Source of the DNA: Odiellus spinosus
Lineage: Eukaryota > Arthropoda > Arachnida > Opiliones > Phalangiidae
Direction: 5' to 3'
Assembly (NCBI GenBank): GCA_963920705.1
Contig: OY987226.1
Coordinates: 30,278,694-30,342,693, forward strand
Length of the DNA stretch: 64,000 nt
Part shown: piece by piece, positions 11,760 to 22,190 of the stretch
Layout: every line of letters starts with the position of its first letter
Position numbering within the stretch: the first letter of the stretch is position 1
Notes under the pieces: generated by a model
Databases searched by the model: none
Seen by the model: the letters and a program-made list of their open reading frames with translations, nothing else
What the model was told of the DNA's origin: nothing
Position numbers and translations under genes: made by a program

Positions 11760-14700
11760 CCCTCCCCCCTTGAACCTTGTTCAAGAGAAGACTCAAAATT
11801 CTAAATTATATAAAAGTTGAATCGGGCGCCTAAGCTGCGACCCGTTTGGTAAACGCACTAGGCATGACCGAACTATGCCATCTCTACCCTTTATGGCATC
11901 TGCTACCACCGCGAGCCTCCACATAGATCTAGGTACTTTAGCGTCTTCGATTAACACTACGTCACCGATTTTTACCTCTTTGGTGGGCTCCCCCCGAACG
12001 TCCGTTCGGTGGTGAGCAGACCGTAATTCAAGCAAATAATTACTTTTCCAACGCGCCCAGAAACGCTCCAGGAGCACTTGCCTATATTTTAACCGCTTTG
12101 TTAGCTCTTGTCGGTTTACCGTTGGCGACATGTCACTAGAAAATGTTTGTGCCGGTAGAGCTGTTAACCGTTTGCCCACTAAAAAATGAGCGGGAGTAAG
12201 AGGTTCGGGTTCTCCTGGATTTTCATAAATATACGTCATGGGACGCGAATTTATGGTTGCTTCAATTTCAATTAGGATTGTCTGAATCTCTTCATAGGTC
12301 AGGTGGGCCCGACCCATGACTTTGCGGAGGGATGTTTTCACGGAGCGGACCATCCGCTCCCAAAATCCACCCCACCATGCAGCTCTGTCCGCGATGTTTC
12401 TCCATTTTATTTTTAACCCTCCGAAAAATTCCACGACCTCGGGGCTTCTCATGTGATCTAGTAGTATTTGAAGATCTGCGTCAGCTCGTATAAATGTTGT
12501 AGCGTTATCACTAAAAATAACGCGAGCTATCCCTCGGCGCGCTATAAATCGGCGGAAAGCCATCAAGAAACTTTCCGTGGTCAAGTCCGTCACGAGCTCT
12601 AGGTGCACTGCACAAGTGAAAAGAGTGATATAACACTTCTTATTTGGTTTAGCGTAGAGAGGACCAGCGTGGTCAACTCCGCAAATTTCAAATGGTGGCG
12701 CTGGGTTAATTCTCAGTTCCGGTAGAGGAGCCATCACAGCAGATGAGGGTCTCGCCCGATAAATCTTGCATCTAGGGCACGAATAAATTACTTTATTTAT
12801 CAATTGGCGCGCTTTGGGGACCCAATATTGCTCTCGGATTTCTATTATAACGTCGTTGACGCCGGCATGTTTTAGCCTAATGTGGTGATACCACCCGAGT
12901 AGGAACGCTAATTGGTGATTTTCTGGTATAATTCTGGGGTGACGCTCGCTATACGACATCTTAGCAGCTCCCAATCTGCCGCCTACGCACATGATTCCTT
13001 GTTCATCAAGGAAGGGACTCAGTGACAATATCGTTGACTTTCTATTAATTGGGAAACCAGACGTCAAGCTCTCAACCTCGTCTGGGAATTTTTCCAATTG
13101 AGCTCTTTGCACCCAATAAATTTCAGCTTTTACAAGTTCCTCAGGTGTAAGTGGCCCCTTAATCTTGTTGCACCTTGGTTTGGCATTCTGAGCAAACCGC
13201 TTAATCCAGGCCGTAATCTTTAAAACTTGGTTAAATCCGCTATGTCTTTTCAAATCAAACATGGCTTCCTTGGCTTCTTCCGCTTTACTCATGTTTACCC
13301 CTACGTTGAGGGTTTTCTCTCGCAGCTCGTCTTTAATTTCGCTCGGAATGTCGTCATTAATGAAAAATTCTGGCTCTGTGTAATTGCTCTCGGTCAAGAA
13401 GGCAGGTCCGTGAAGCCACAACTCACTCGACGCGATTTCTTTCAATGATTTGCCACGTGTTGGCAAATCAGCTGGATTTATATTACCCGCACAATGATTC
13501 CAAATAGCTGGATCAGTTAGATTTTGAATTTCGCGGACGCGATTCTGGACAAATTGTTTCCATTTGGTAGCAGACCCACGAATCCAATTTAAAGCTATTG
13601 TGGAATCGGACCACATATTCAATTTGTTTGGTTTGATCGCTAACGTGTTCATTAAAGTATTTGCGAGTCTCGCACCTATCAGAGCCCCCATGAGTTCTAA
13701 TCTCGGTAATGTTAAGTTTTGTCCAGGTTTATAATCCTTTTTTGTGGTTGCGAGACTCTTAAGAGGAGCTACCCTCGCTTTAGACGCAACAAATTTTGAC
13801 TTAATTTTATCATTTTTAAAAACACTTTTCAAATAAAAAACGGTTGCATAAGCGCGCTCACTGGCGTCCACGAAGCCATGCAGTTCAATAGATATTGGCG
13901 ACTCGTTTAAATCGTTTTCAAAATAAAATCTGGGAATTTTAATCTCAGCCAAATCTGGCAACTCCAAACACCAATTATCAAAACTTTTGGTTAAGCCTAA
14001 CGGCAGCTCTTTATCCCAAGATAAATTATTTTTCTCGTCCCATGTTTTTTGGAAGATAAACTTCGCTCGGATAACGAAAGGAGCCAATATTCCTAACGGG
14101 TCAAAAATACGTGCAACTGCCTTTAGCACCCATCTCTTTGTGTTCTGTCTAGCCAATACGAATTCCAATAGAGTTTTTACATCAAAAATTAAAATATCCA
14201 AATTTTCGTCCCATACCATTCCCAATACCTTTAAGGGTGACGGACTAGGTAAGGACGGTTGCTCTTGCTCATTGGGTTTACTCCCCCATTTTAATCTTAA
14301 TTCTTCCGAATTACTTCTAAATTTTCTAAGGCACATCCCCGCTTCTTCTAATATTTTTCTAGTGTCATGAATTAATTTATCTCCGCTTTCAATTGTGTCG
14401 CTATTCGAAATTAAATCATCCACATATAAGCCTGTGTGTAGAACTCGGCTCGCAATTGGGTAACTTTCCTCGACTTTTTGGCGTGAAATTTAATTGTAGC
14501 ATTTAAGAGAAACGGCGAGGCCGTTACGCCAAATGGGACCCGAGTCATCCGATATTCCACCAAATTATCGTGTTCGGGTGCATCTAAACCCTTGACCCAA
14601 AGAAACCTTAAAGCATCTCGGTCCTTTTCAGTTATGCCGATAGTGTGAAAAGCTTTAGCAATATCACCTGTAATCGCTATTTTTCCCTCTCTAAATCTCA

Positions 14701-17301
14701 CTAAAATCTGGAATAATTCGGGTAGAAGATTTGGTCCTGATTCCAGGCAGTCGTTAAGCGAGGGGACATTCTTAGCGTGGGAGGAAGCATCGTACACAAT
14801 TCGTAACTTGGTGGTTAAACTTTCTTCCCTTATAACTGCTCTATGGGGAATGTAGTAAATAGGCTCAACTGGGGCACTATCAATCTTAATCGGCACTGGC
14901 TCAATAATCCGCGATTTTAGTTGCTCCTTTATAACTTCATTATAAGCGTGAAAAAGGTTTGGGTCCCTCTTTAACTTATTGACCAGATTGATAGTCCTCC
15001 TTTTGGCTATTTCGTAATTGTCTCCTAAAAACTTAACATTTTTCTTCCATGGTAGCGCTACCTCATAGCGTCCATCTCTAAACTTAATATTCTCCTGAAA
15101 ATCCTTTAAAACTTTATTTTTATGACACTCATCACTTTCAGCACTGTCGGTAATTCCTAACGACTCTAAATTCCAAAAATCTTCCATCCTTTGTGACAAT
15201 ATATCTTCCTCGGTGGGGTTTGAAACAGCTGCTTTCATAACCGCCACTGTACTAATGTTAATTGCTAGACTAGAAACGCATGCGGGGCCCTGTAGTGTCC
15301 ACCCGAATTTCGTGTCAACAGCTACTAAATCTTCCGTTAATCGCTCAATATTACTCTTGGCTACTTTCCAAAATAGGTCAGCTCCTATCAAAACATCTAA
15401 TTTGGTTCCATCTAGGTTTTTATTCTCATATCCGTCAGCTAATTCTAACCCGCGTTTCTTCATTTGTTCTACAACTTCCCCTCTTGGTACGGTGAATACC
15501 GCTCCACCGACTTTAGGTATTTCTAAGGCCTGTATCTCTACACTTTCATTGGTTCTAAGATTTTTCAGTACAAATTTTACCTTGCGTTTTTGGGCAAATA
15601 TGGGTGTATTAGCGGCGAAAGGATGGATTTTTAAGGTCTCTTCCCCTATTACCTCTAAATTTAGTCTACGAGATAAATCCTCTTTGATAAAACTGCGCTT
15701 CCGCCATCCAATAAGCACCTAACTTCAATATTTTCCCCCTGTGGTCCTACTAATATTGCACGCGCTGTTTGGAGAAATATCTCATTGCGATTCGGCTCTT
15801 GACATTCGGCAATTAAACTCGCTGTATTGTCTGGCTGGGAGGGCACCTTTACCTGCGTGGCCGCGGCTTCATTATTGGAAGGTTTCCCATCCATAGTACA
15901 CAAAATCTGATGGTGTTTTCGGTCGCATTTGCGACATTTCTTAATAAATCCCGTGCACTCCTGAGCTTGGTGCCTACCCCTCAGACATAAGAAACATAAT
16001 TTTTTAGTTAAAACTATTTTCTTTCTTTCCCAAACAGGTAGTTTAAAACAGGTATAAAAGGGATGCGATTCTTCGCAAAAAACACACTGGTTAGACCTGA
16101 CATGGGTATTTAAGGCAGCAGTTGAATGTTGAAATGATTTCTGATTGTTAAATTTAATGGTCGGTTTTTCTGAGTGGTTAAAACTATTAGATTTAACTTG
16201 GGGCTGCGCTCCGGGTCTATGGATAGCTAGAGCTCTTTCTTTCCACCTGATTGTATTTTCTAGGAACAGCAAGAGCTCCTCTATTTTCCAAGATTCATCC
16301 TCTTCTTTTCCTTTACTAAATTCCTCAATCAAATCAATTGGTAACAATCCGCCTAACATATGGGCTAATAATTCGCCATAACTGTCGCTCAGTACCCCTA
16401 ATGACTGCAGGCTCCTGACCTCAATGCTACATGATTCGTGCAACGCTCTTAACTCTTGAACATTACTAGATTTTTGCACTTGTTTTAATTTTAAAATGTT
16501 ATTTAGCCTAGCGCTAATTATCAGTTCATTTCTACCAAATCGTTTCTGTAATACGTCTATTGCAATCTCATAGCTACTATCACAAACAGTTAATCCTTCA
16601 ATAGCCTTTTCAGCTGAACCCTCCAAATATGACCTTAGGTAAATGAACTTATCTGTTTTCGTCAAATCGGAGTCTTGATTTATTGTTCCATCGAAATGAG
16701 ACCAAAATCTTTGCCATTGTTCAATGTTCCCACTAAATTTCGGCATCTGCAATTTCGGTATTTTCACTTTGGATCTTGACGATGAATTGGCACCCGAGAC
16801 TCCTCCCGAAGCTCCTTGGTTTTGTTGTACTTGACTTTGATGGTTTTGACTCGGATTCTGCTGACTTTGACTTTTATTTTGCGTGGATTGGCTTGGGTTA
16901 TTTATATTCTGCACGTTGAATGACGTTGCGCTACCCTGCACTGATACAGTTGTACTTCCGGCAGTACTTCCGTTTTGAATTCGCTCGAGCCATCTCCTGG
17001 CTCTCTCCTTCCACAACGTCGTTCTATCGTTCCAATCCTCGACTTCATCCACCTCCGTAGTTAGGTCATCCGTCTCGACGATCAGATCATATATTGCTTG
17101 ATTAACTTTCGCTATTTTGTTTTCCCTGGAAACAACTTGAGCGATGTTGTCTGCTATGATTTCTTGATCTGGTTGCGGCTTGCCTAATTCGATTTCGATT
17201 TCATCTAGCGCCTTATTTAGGCTTTTTCGCATAGCCTCTCTTCTTATTACTTGCTTCTCGAGATCCGTTGGTTTCGACATCTCAAATTCACGCGGAACAC
17301 A

Positions 17302-17320
17302 ATCCCGGGTTTCGGCACCA
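17302..17320 (-). other. Primer-binding site of the BEL element, complementary to tRNA-Phe
   Basis: The plus strand reads ATCCCGGGTTTCGGCACCA, which is the 3' end of eukaryotic tRNA-Phe including CCA. It lies 4 bp inside the 5' LTR, where a primer site is expected. The match is over 19 bases. The tRNA sequence is from memory of conserved eukaryotic tRNA-Phe. Confidence 0.85.
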
Positions 17321-17324
17321 AACG

Positions 17325-18084
17325 TGTGGAAATAGTTCACCCTGCTATACGCTTGGCACGGTGGGAGAGCTCTTAATTGTTAATGAGCCCCAGCGGACTG
17401 AAACACTGGACTCAGGGTTTAATTCTAATTTGTTGGTTCCGTGTTCGCGCGCGTGATCTTGAAATAAAGAAAACTACTCTTTTTATCTAAACATAAAATA
17501 TCGCACACATTTATTTTTAATCTTATTCTAAGCACATTTTTATCTCAGAGTGTAAGCCTGGCTAAGAAATTTTCTTCCAGGTCTTACCCCTTCGCTCGCT
17601 CGTTCGCTTGTACTAAACTGGTTAAAAACCCCTATTTTTGGCCCCGCACGCTCTATTTTTCGTTATGTTTCCAAATTCTTTTATTATCTATGCTTGCGAC
17701 CAATGTCGCCTGGGAGCACTGACAACCCACAGAAAAGCCTTCTATCCCTTTCGTGGAATTGCCCCGACCGGCAAACACCACTCGCACACGTGGGCTGCTT
17801 AAACTTGTTCTTGTTCGAAAGGGAGAATTTCAATGGGAGGGGCGCTACCCCTTTCTTACTTCAAGAAATTCCCCCTAGAACAGGTTTTCTTTCTTAGCTC
17901 TCGTTTTCAACAAACATTTAGGAAAATATACAAGTATAAAGAGAAAAAATGAACAAAATATATATATACAGATCAGCGCTGACAAAACAAATTATTTACA
18001 TGAATATACACTTATTCACAACAAATACACTGGGAATAATAATTAGCACGAAAATTACACTAAATTGTTCTACAATATTTAACA
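17325..18084 (-). repeat. BEL element 5' LTR (760 bp)
   Basis: Near-identical partner of 10970-11759 with the same TG and CA ends. It is followed by the second AATGT target copy at 18085-18089. The LTR should hold the element promoter; no TATA box could be singled out. Confidence 0.95.
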
Positions 18085-18089
18085 AATGT

Positions 18090-18473
18090 AAGTCTAAATC
18101 TAATCGAGTGGCGTAGTTGTACTGTCTTAACCTCAAGATAAAAAAACAATATGTATTCATAGAAAAAGAATCTTGAGTTTTTAAATTTCCCACTTAATTT
18201 GGTAAGATATAGCTGAAGAGCAGCATCCACACGTGCTGAACTCTCAAGTTAACACGAACTATATTCAGTTTTACAACCCGCTTAATGTTCCCTGCAGACA
18301 TCCTATTGTAGTGTTATTACCCCTAGAAAAGTTTTCCCTTCCAAATATTGGCTAGAGGCCAAAAACGCGATATATCACCGATAGAGTCCAGCACATTCTC
18401 TCAGGAAAAAAAGAGGCCATTTGGGGGTGAGGGCAAAAAATATTTACGGCGCAGGAAAACGCAGATAGTCCCT
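18090..18473. other. Pre-insertion flank of the ballast gene, no gene seen
   Basis: This is the right-hand side of the BEL target, once continuous with 10964. No open frame has a recognisable motif. It ends at the start of the AATAAAACTCGGCTAGG repeat units. Confidence 0.4.
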
Positions 18474-19290
18474 TTAATAAAACTCGGCTAGGTTTATGTT
18501 TTAACCTTTTCGTAAGAAAATGATGCCTACTTTTTAATTAGGGTGAATTAAGGTGAATATAATGGGAAAATCATGATATAATACAATAGTTCATTTTAAA
18601 CGGCTGAAGAGGGCTACCCTAGTAAAAGAACCCAGTGAATGTAGTTTTCCGTTACCGATAAAAAATACCATTAAAAAAAGCTTATCAACTGTTAAATAAA
18701 TTAAATTAATGTTTATCAATTTAGAACCACTTAATAAAACTCGGCTAGGTTTATGTTTTAACCTTTTCGTAACCCATTCAGGCACCTTTCCCTCTATTAC
18801 TTCATATACCTTATCAATTTATCATTATTGAAATCCTTGTTTAACCAAGTGAAGCACTTACCTCTAATTCAATGGATATTCCTTATCATTCTACTGTTTA
18901 AAAAATAAAATGTTTGTTTACCATTATGAAGCAATTAATAAAGCTCGGCTAAGCTTAAGATTTCACCCTTTTGTAGCTCATTCTGGCACCATTCTATCTA
19001 TTAACTCGAATTCAATGGATATTCCTTCTCATTCTACTGTTTAAGAAATAAAATTTTTGATTTTTAATTTTTAAGCAATTAATAAAGCTCGGATTAGCTT
19101 ATATTTTCACCCTTTTGTAACCCATTCAGGCACATTACTTTCTATTACTTCATATACCTTAATAAATATTTCATTATTTAAATCTGTGTTTAACTAGAGA
19201 TACTCTTGTACACGAAAGAAGTGTTACCAAATTTTTTCAAAAGTACCTTTGTATTAATTCGAATTCAGTGGACGGTGGGAAGAGAGAATC
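18474..19290 (+). repeat. Degenerate tandem repeat family (TAATAAAGCTCGGCTA units)
   Basis: Units begin near 18474, 18730, 18950 and 19079 with (T)TAATAAA(A/G)CTCGG(C/A)TA, followed by CCTTTTCGTAACCCATTCAGGCACC-type sequence. Unit lengths vary from about 130 to 220 bp. The 215 bp repeat 18514-18729 sits between two perfect copies (about 40 bp) of the unit start (18474-18513 and 18730-18770). The last unit recurs at 56838-57050. Confidence 0.8.
18514..18729 (+). repeat. Dispersed repeat, copy 2 (partner 3941-4158)
   Basis: Same orientation and nearly the same sequence as 3941-4158, bracketed here by two identical 40 bp segments. With the BEL element removed, the two copies lie about 7.2 kb apart and enclose the divergent gene pair. 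Confidence 0.8.
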
Positions 19291-20105
19291 GACGATTTCA
19301 GTTATCAAGCTCCGCGGGTCCATTGGATAATACATTACGATTTCTGATGAAATTCTAGTTTAGATAAGGGGATAAACCTTGGATGAGTATAAACACTGTT
19401 GTGTTTATCCAAATAGTAAATTTTAGATACATAAGCCCACTTCCAAAACACTTTTTTGTGGTATACTGCGGTGAGTGAAGAAAGGATCTCTCTTTTGGCC
19501 ACAAAATCAATTTTTTATAAAAAAATTTCAGAAAGGGCGGACCTGAGTAAAAATATACCAAGTTGTGAAACAAACGTCATTTTACGTGACTCCACACTAA
19601 CTAAAACGTAACCGAAAATACACAAAAGTTAGCATTAACTATACTTAATTGGGATTAACATTAAATTCATGTGGGGAAAAGTGTGAAACTAAAACTAGCA
19701 GTCATTAAGAGATTCAATCATGTGATTATTTTCCCGACTCGGTCTTCATTTCACTCTATGGTCAACCATATCATATATATCAAATAAAACATTCGTGAGC
19801 AATTTCAATGTCAAACTCAAACCGGTTTAAGAAAATTTGTCAACTGGAAATTGTGGCATAAATAGCCTGGTACGTTCTGCGTATGCACACACGCAACAAT
19901 TTCGCACGAAATACATTTGCGACACGAGCGAGAATTTTAAAAACTTAATTTGAAAGCCCGTGCTAGTAATTAAAATCAATTCTTACGCTACTGTTCGCAA
20001 CTTTGCCAGAAGATTACTGTATTTCCAAATACATAAAGCTGATTCTCCCAAGAATATCAAAATTGCTTTATATTTTGCATGTGTAAAGTGATTTCCGACT
20101 TCAAA
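19291..20105. other. Non-coding stretch
   Basis: No gene, tandem repeat or clear inverted repeat seen. Short open frames have no motif. Confidence 0.4.
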
Positions 20106-20500
20106 TTTAGTAGGCTACACAAACTCGCGTGCTGGCGAACGCGATTCGAAAAACGCGTTTCGAAAAACACGATTCGAAAAACACGATTTAAAAAACACGA
20201 TTTGAGTTTGCTATGACTGCGAGTTTGCTCACAAGCGGGGATATTCGAATATACGTCTTTTCCAATATATTACATAAAAACGCTCACGGTCATTTAGTCG
20301 GCTTAAGACGTTTCCGCACCTTCGTGTTTAAAGGAATCTCGAGACGCCATTCAAATGGTTTAAGGAGCGTTTATGCATGCATAACACTCCCCTGCTATAG
20401 CATCATTCATTTCCTCTTCTACAATGTCAGGGGTCTAGCTATATCTATGGGCTTGACAATCTTGTTTCTATCGCAACGCCAAAACTTAAAATTACCGTGA
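20106..20500 (+). repeat. Dispersed repeat R2 copy (related to 55600-55850 and 42726-42895)
   Basis: Starts with AAACACGATTTGA-type short units, then TGACTGCGAGTTTGCTCACAAGCGGGGATATTCG through GGTCTAGCTATATCTATGGGCTTGAC. An inverted copy lies at 55600-55850 and an internally deleted direct copy at 42726-42895. It is non-coding. Confidence 0.85.
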
Positions 20501-20575
20501 GCCACTTTAAAATTGGTGATTAACGACTAAATTCCCCTGTTATCCGTAAAATACGACCCGGCAGTACCTACGTAG

Positions 20576-20645
20576 GTTATCGGAGATTTTAACGTCGATT
20601 ATCTGAAAAGAAGTGGGGCTTTGACAAACTTATTTTCGAATTAAG
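20576..20645 (+). pseudogene. LINE endonuclease fragment (GDFN motif)
   Basis: A short frame reads VIGDFNVDYLKRSG, then LTNLFSN and a stop. GDFN is the hallmark of the LINE apurinic-type endonuclease domain. Sequence just upstream (about 20450-20575) may be more of the same domain but is decayed. It is too short to place in a clade. Confidence 0.5.
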
Positions 20646-21319
20646 GCATTTTTACCTCCCCGATTGCACTTTAGTTCAGGGGGAGGTTTTACACTGGTCG
20701 TATCCGTGTGTGTGTCTGTCCGAAATGACTTCCTGTGTAGCCGGATATCACATGACCTTCAGTGATTTTCGGTGTAGCCGGATATCACGTGACCTTTCAC
20801 GAGATTCGAAAAAGTAGTTGCCTCATTAGACCCAGGTTTACTCCCCGTAGACACCCTATACTTAAGTAAACGCAACCAACTTGGGAAAGATTGATCAGTT
20901 CACTACCACTTTTCTGCCAACTCCGCACGTCCATCCACCAGTGACTAATTGATTTGAAACCAATCGGGCAATTCGATTCCAAATTAACTAGACCACCACC
21001 AGACTTCCATGCAGAGTCGACGACTTAATCTAATTAATAAAATAGCTGAAACTTTAATATAAAGCATAATTTAGAAGATATTTAAGAATTTAGAATATTT
21101 TGAGTGTTTAATACCAGTTTGAGTATTCAGCATGCGCTTAAGTTCAAGCATAGGGACTGTAAGCTTAGGCTTGTGCGATGGTGCCTCGTTATTTCGGAAC
21201 GGGCTATGGCTGCTTCGATAGCTCCTTCTAGCCGTGGAGAAAGGCCTTTCACACGCCTACTTGAATATAGAGTTGTTCTTACGAGGCGATTTAATTCGCA
21301 TTATCTAGACTCTATGGCT
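20646..21319. other. Non-coding, repeat-rich stretch
   Basis: Contains two close copies of GTGTAGCCGGATATCAC (near 20735 and 20773). 21020-21190 resembles the reverse complement of about 57100-57350 (GTTTAATACCAG(T/C)TTGAG and AGAAGATATTTAAGAA shared). No gene. Confidence 0.5.
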
Positions 21320-22190
21320 AATTTTTAGCTAGACCCAACCCTAGTGGGGTCTAGGTACTGTATTCACTGCGGCGTCGGCGTTCGCGTTGGCGTTCGCGTT
21401 GGCAAGAAGACGAAATACGTCATCGAATCGAAAAAAATTCGTCTCTTATCCACCAGACGTCACGACGTGATGTCCGATACAAATTTAAAATATATACTTG
21501 TATTTAATGTATATGGTTTTTCTCTAAGCGGTCTCCCTCCCACGATCGCGTAGCGCTCGACGCTGCAAGCTATACGATCGAGTGTCGGACACTGATCCCC
21601 GTTACCACGGGCACTTAATATAATACGAGAGAAAAATCCCTTATATCTTCAGAGGTGTACGATACAGAAAACAAGTCATCGTTATTAAGGGGTTGTCGCG
21701 AACGAGATTAAAAAGTAGCTTATGAATGTTTCGGTTCTAGTCTGTCAGTAATAAAAACTCGAAAACAACGAACAAGTAGTCGCGAACGAGATAGTAAGGG
21801 AGCTTATGCTTGTTGAGTTCTAGTCTGTCAGTAATGAAAACTCAAAAACAATAAACAAGTTGTCGCGAACGAGATTGTAAGGGAGCTTAAGCTTGTTGAG
21901 TTCTAGTCTGTCAGTAATGAAAACTCAAAAACAATAAACAAGTTGTCGCGAACGAGATAGTAAGGGAGCTTATGCTTGTTGAGTTCTAGTCTGTCAGTAA
22001 TGAAAACTCAAAAACAATAAACAGGTTGTCGCGAACGAGATAGTAAGGGAGCTTATGCGTGTTGAGTTCTAGTCTGTCAGTAATGAAAAACATGTTTTGA
22101 AAAATATGATTTGAAAAACATGATTTGAAAAACATGATTTGAAAAACATGATTTGAAAAACATGATTTGAAAAACATGAAAAAAGAAAAC
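21320..22190 (+). repeat. Dispersed repeat R2, second part, with 83 bp and 14 bp tandem arrays
   Basis: Begins with a short hairpin (CTAGACCC and GGGTCTAG, 21331-21356), then GTACTGTATTCACTGCGGCGT. Five copies of an 83 bp unit follow, at 21695, 21779, 21862, 21945 and 22028 (GTCGCGAACGAGAT to AATAAACAA). About seven copies of a 14 bp unit (GATTTGAAAAACAT) follow at about 22085-22185. An inverted copy at 55850-56520 has the same order with fewer 83 bp units and more 14 bp units. The open frames spelling FQIMFFKSCFSNHV arise from the 14 bp array and are not proteins. Confidence 0.9.

Larger units (their letters stand above)
10970..18084 (-). mobile_element. BEL/Pao LTR retrotransposon, both LTRs and target duplication present
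   Basis: Complete outline on the minus strand: 5' LTR 17325-18084, primer site 17302-17320, Gag about 15900-17280 (zinc knuckles with CVFCEESH, CFLCLRGRHQAQEC, CRKCDRKHHQILC), protease region near 15700 (LLDGGSA), reverse transcriptase about 14400-15000, RNase H about 13550-13900 (VDASERAYA, MWSDSTIALNWI), integrase zinc finger about 12770-12890 (CPRCKIYRARPS), integrase core about 12480-12690 (GVDHAGP, SDNATTF), a C-terminal domain typical of Pao Pol (PRSMWRLAVV) near 11880, a G-rich polypurine tract at 11760-11771, and the 3' LTR 10970-11759. A 5 bp target duplication, AATGT, flanks it (10965-10969 and 18085-18089). It looks almost whole, with roughly two breaks in the polyprotein. The LTRs differ by only about four substitutions and a 30 bp indel, so it is a recent insertion. 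Confidence 0.95.

Noticed and set aside
14411-15722. Plus-strand open frames opposite the BEL polyprotein (15213-15722 and others)
   Set aside because: Shadows of the minus-strand Gag-Pol; no motif of their own.
17302-17320. tRNA-Phe gene fragment
   Set aside because: Only the 3' 19 bases including CCA are present, at the exact primer-site position next to the BEL LTR. Nuclear tRNA genes do not encode CCA, so it is a primer-binding site.
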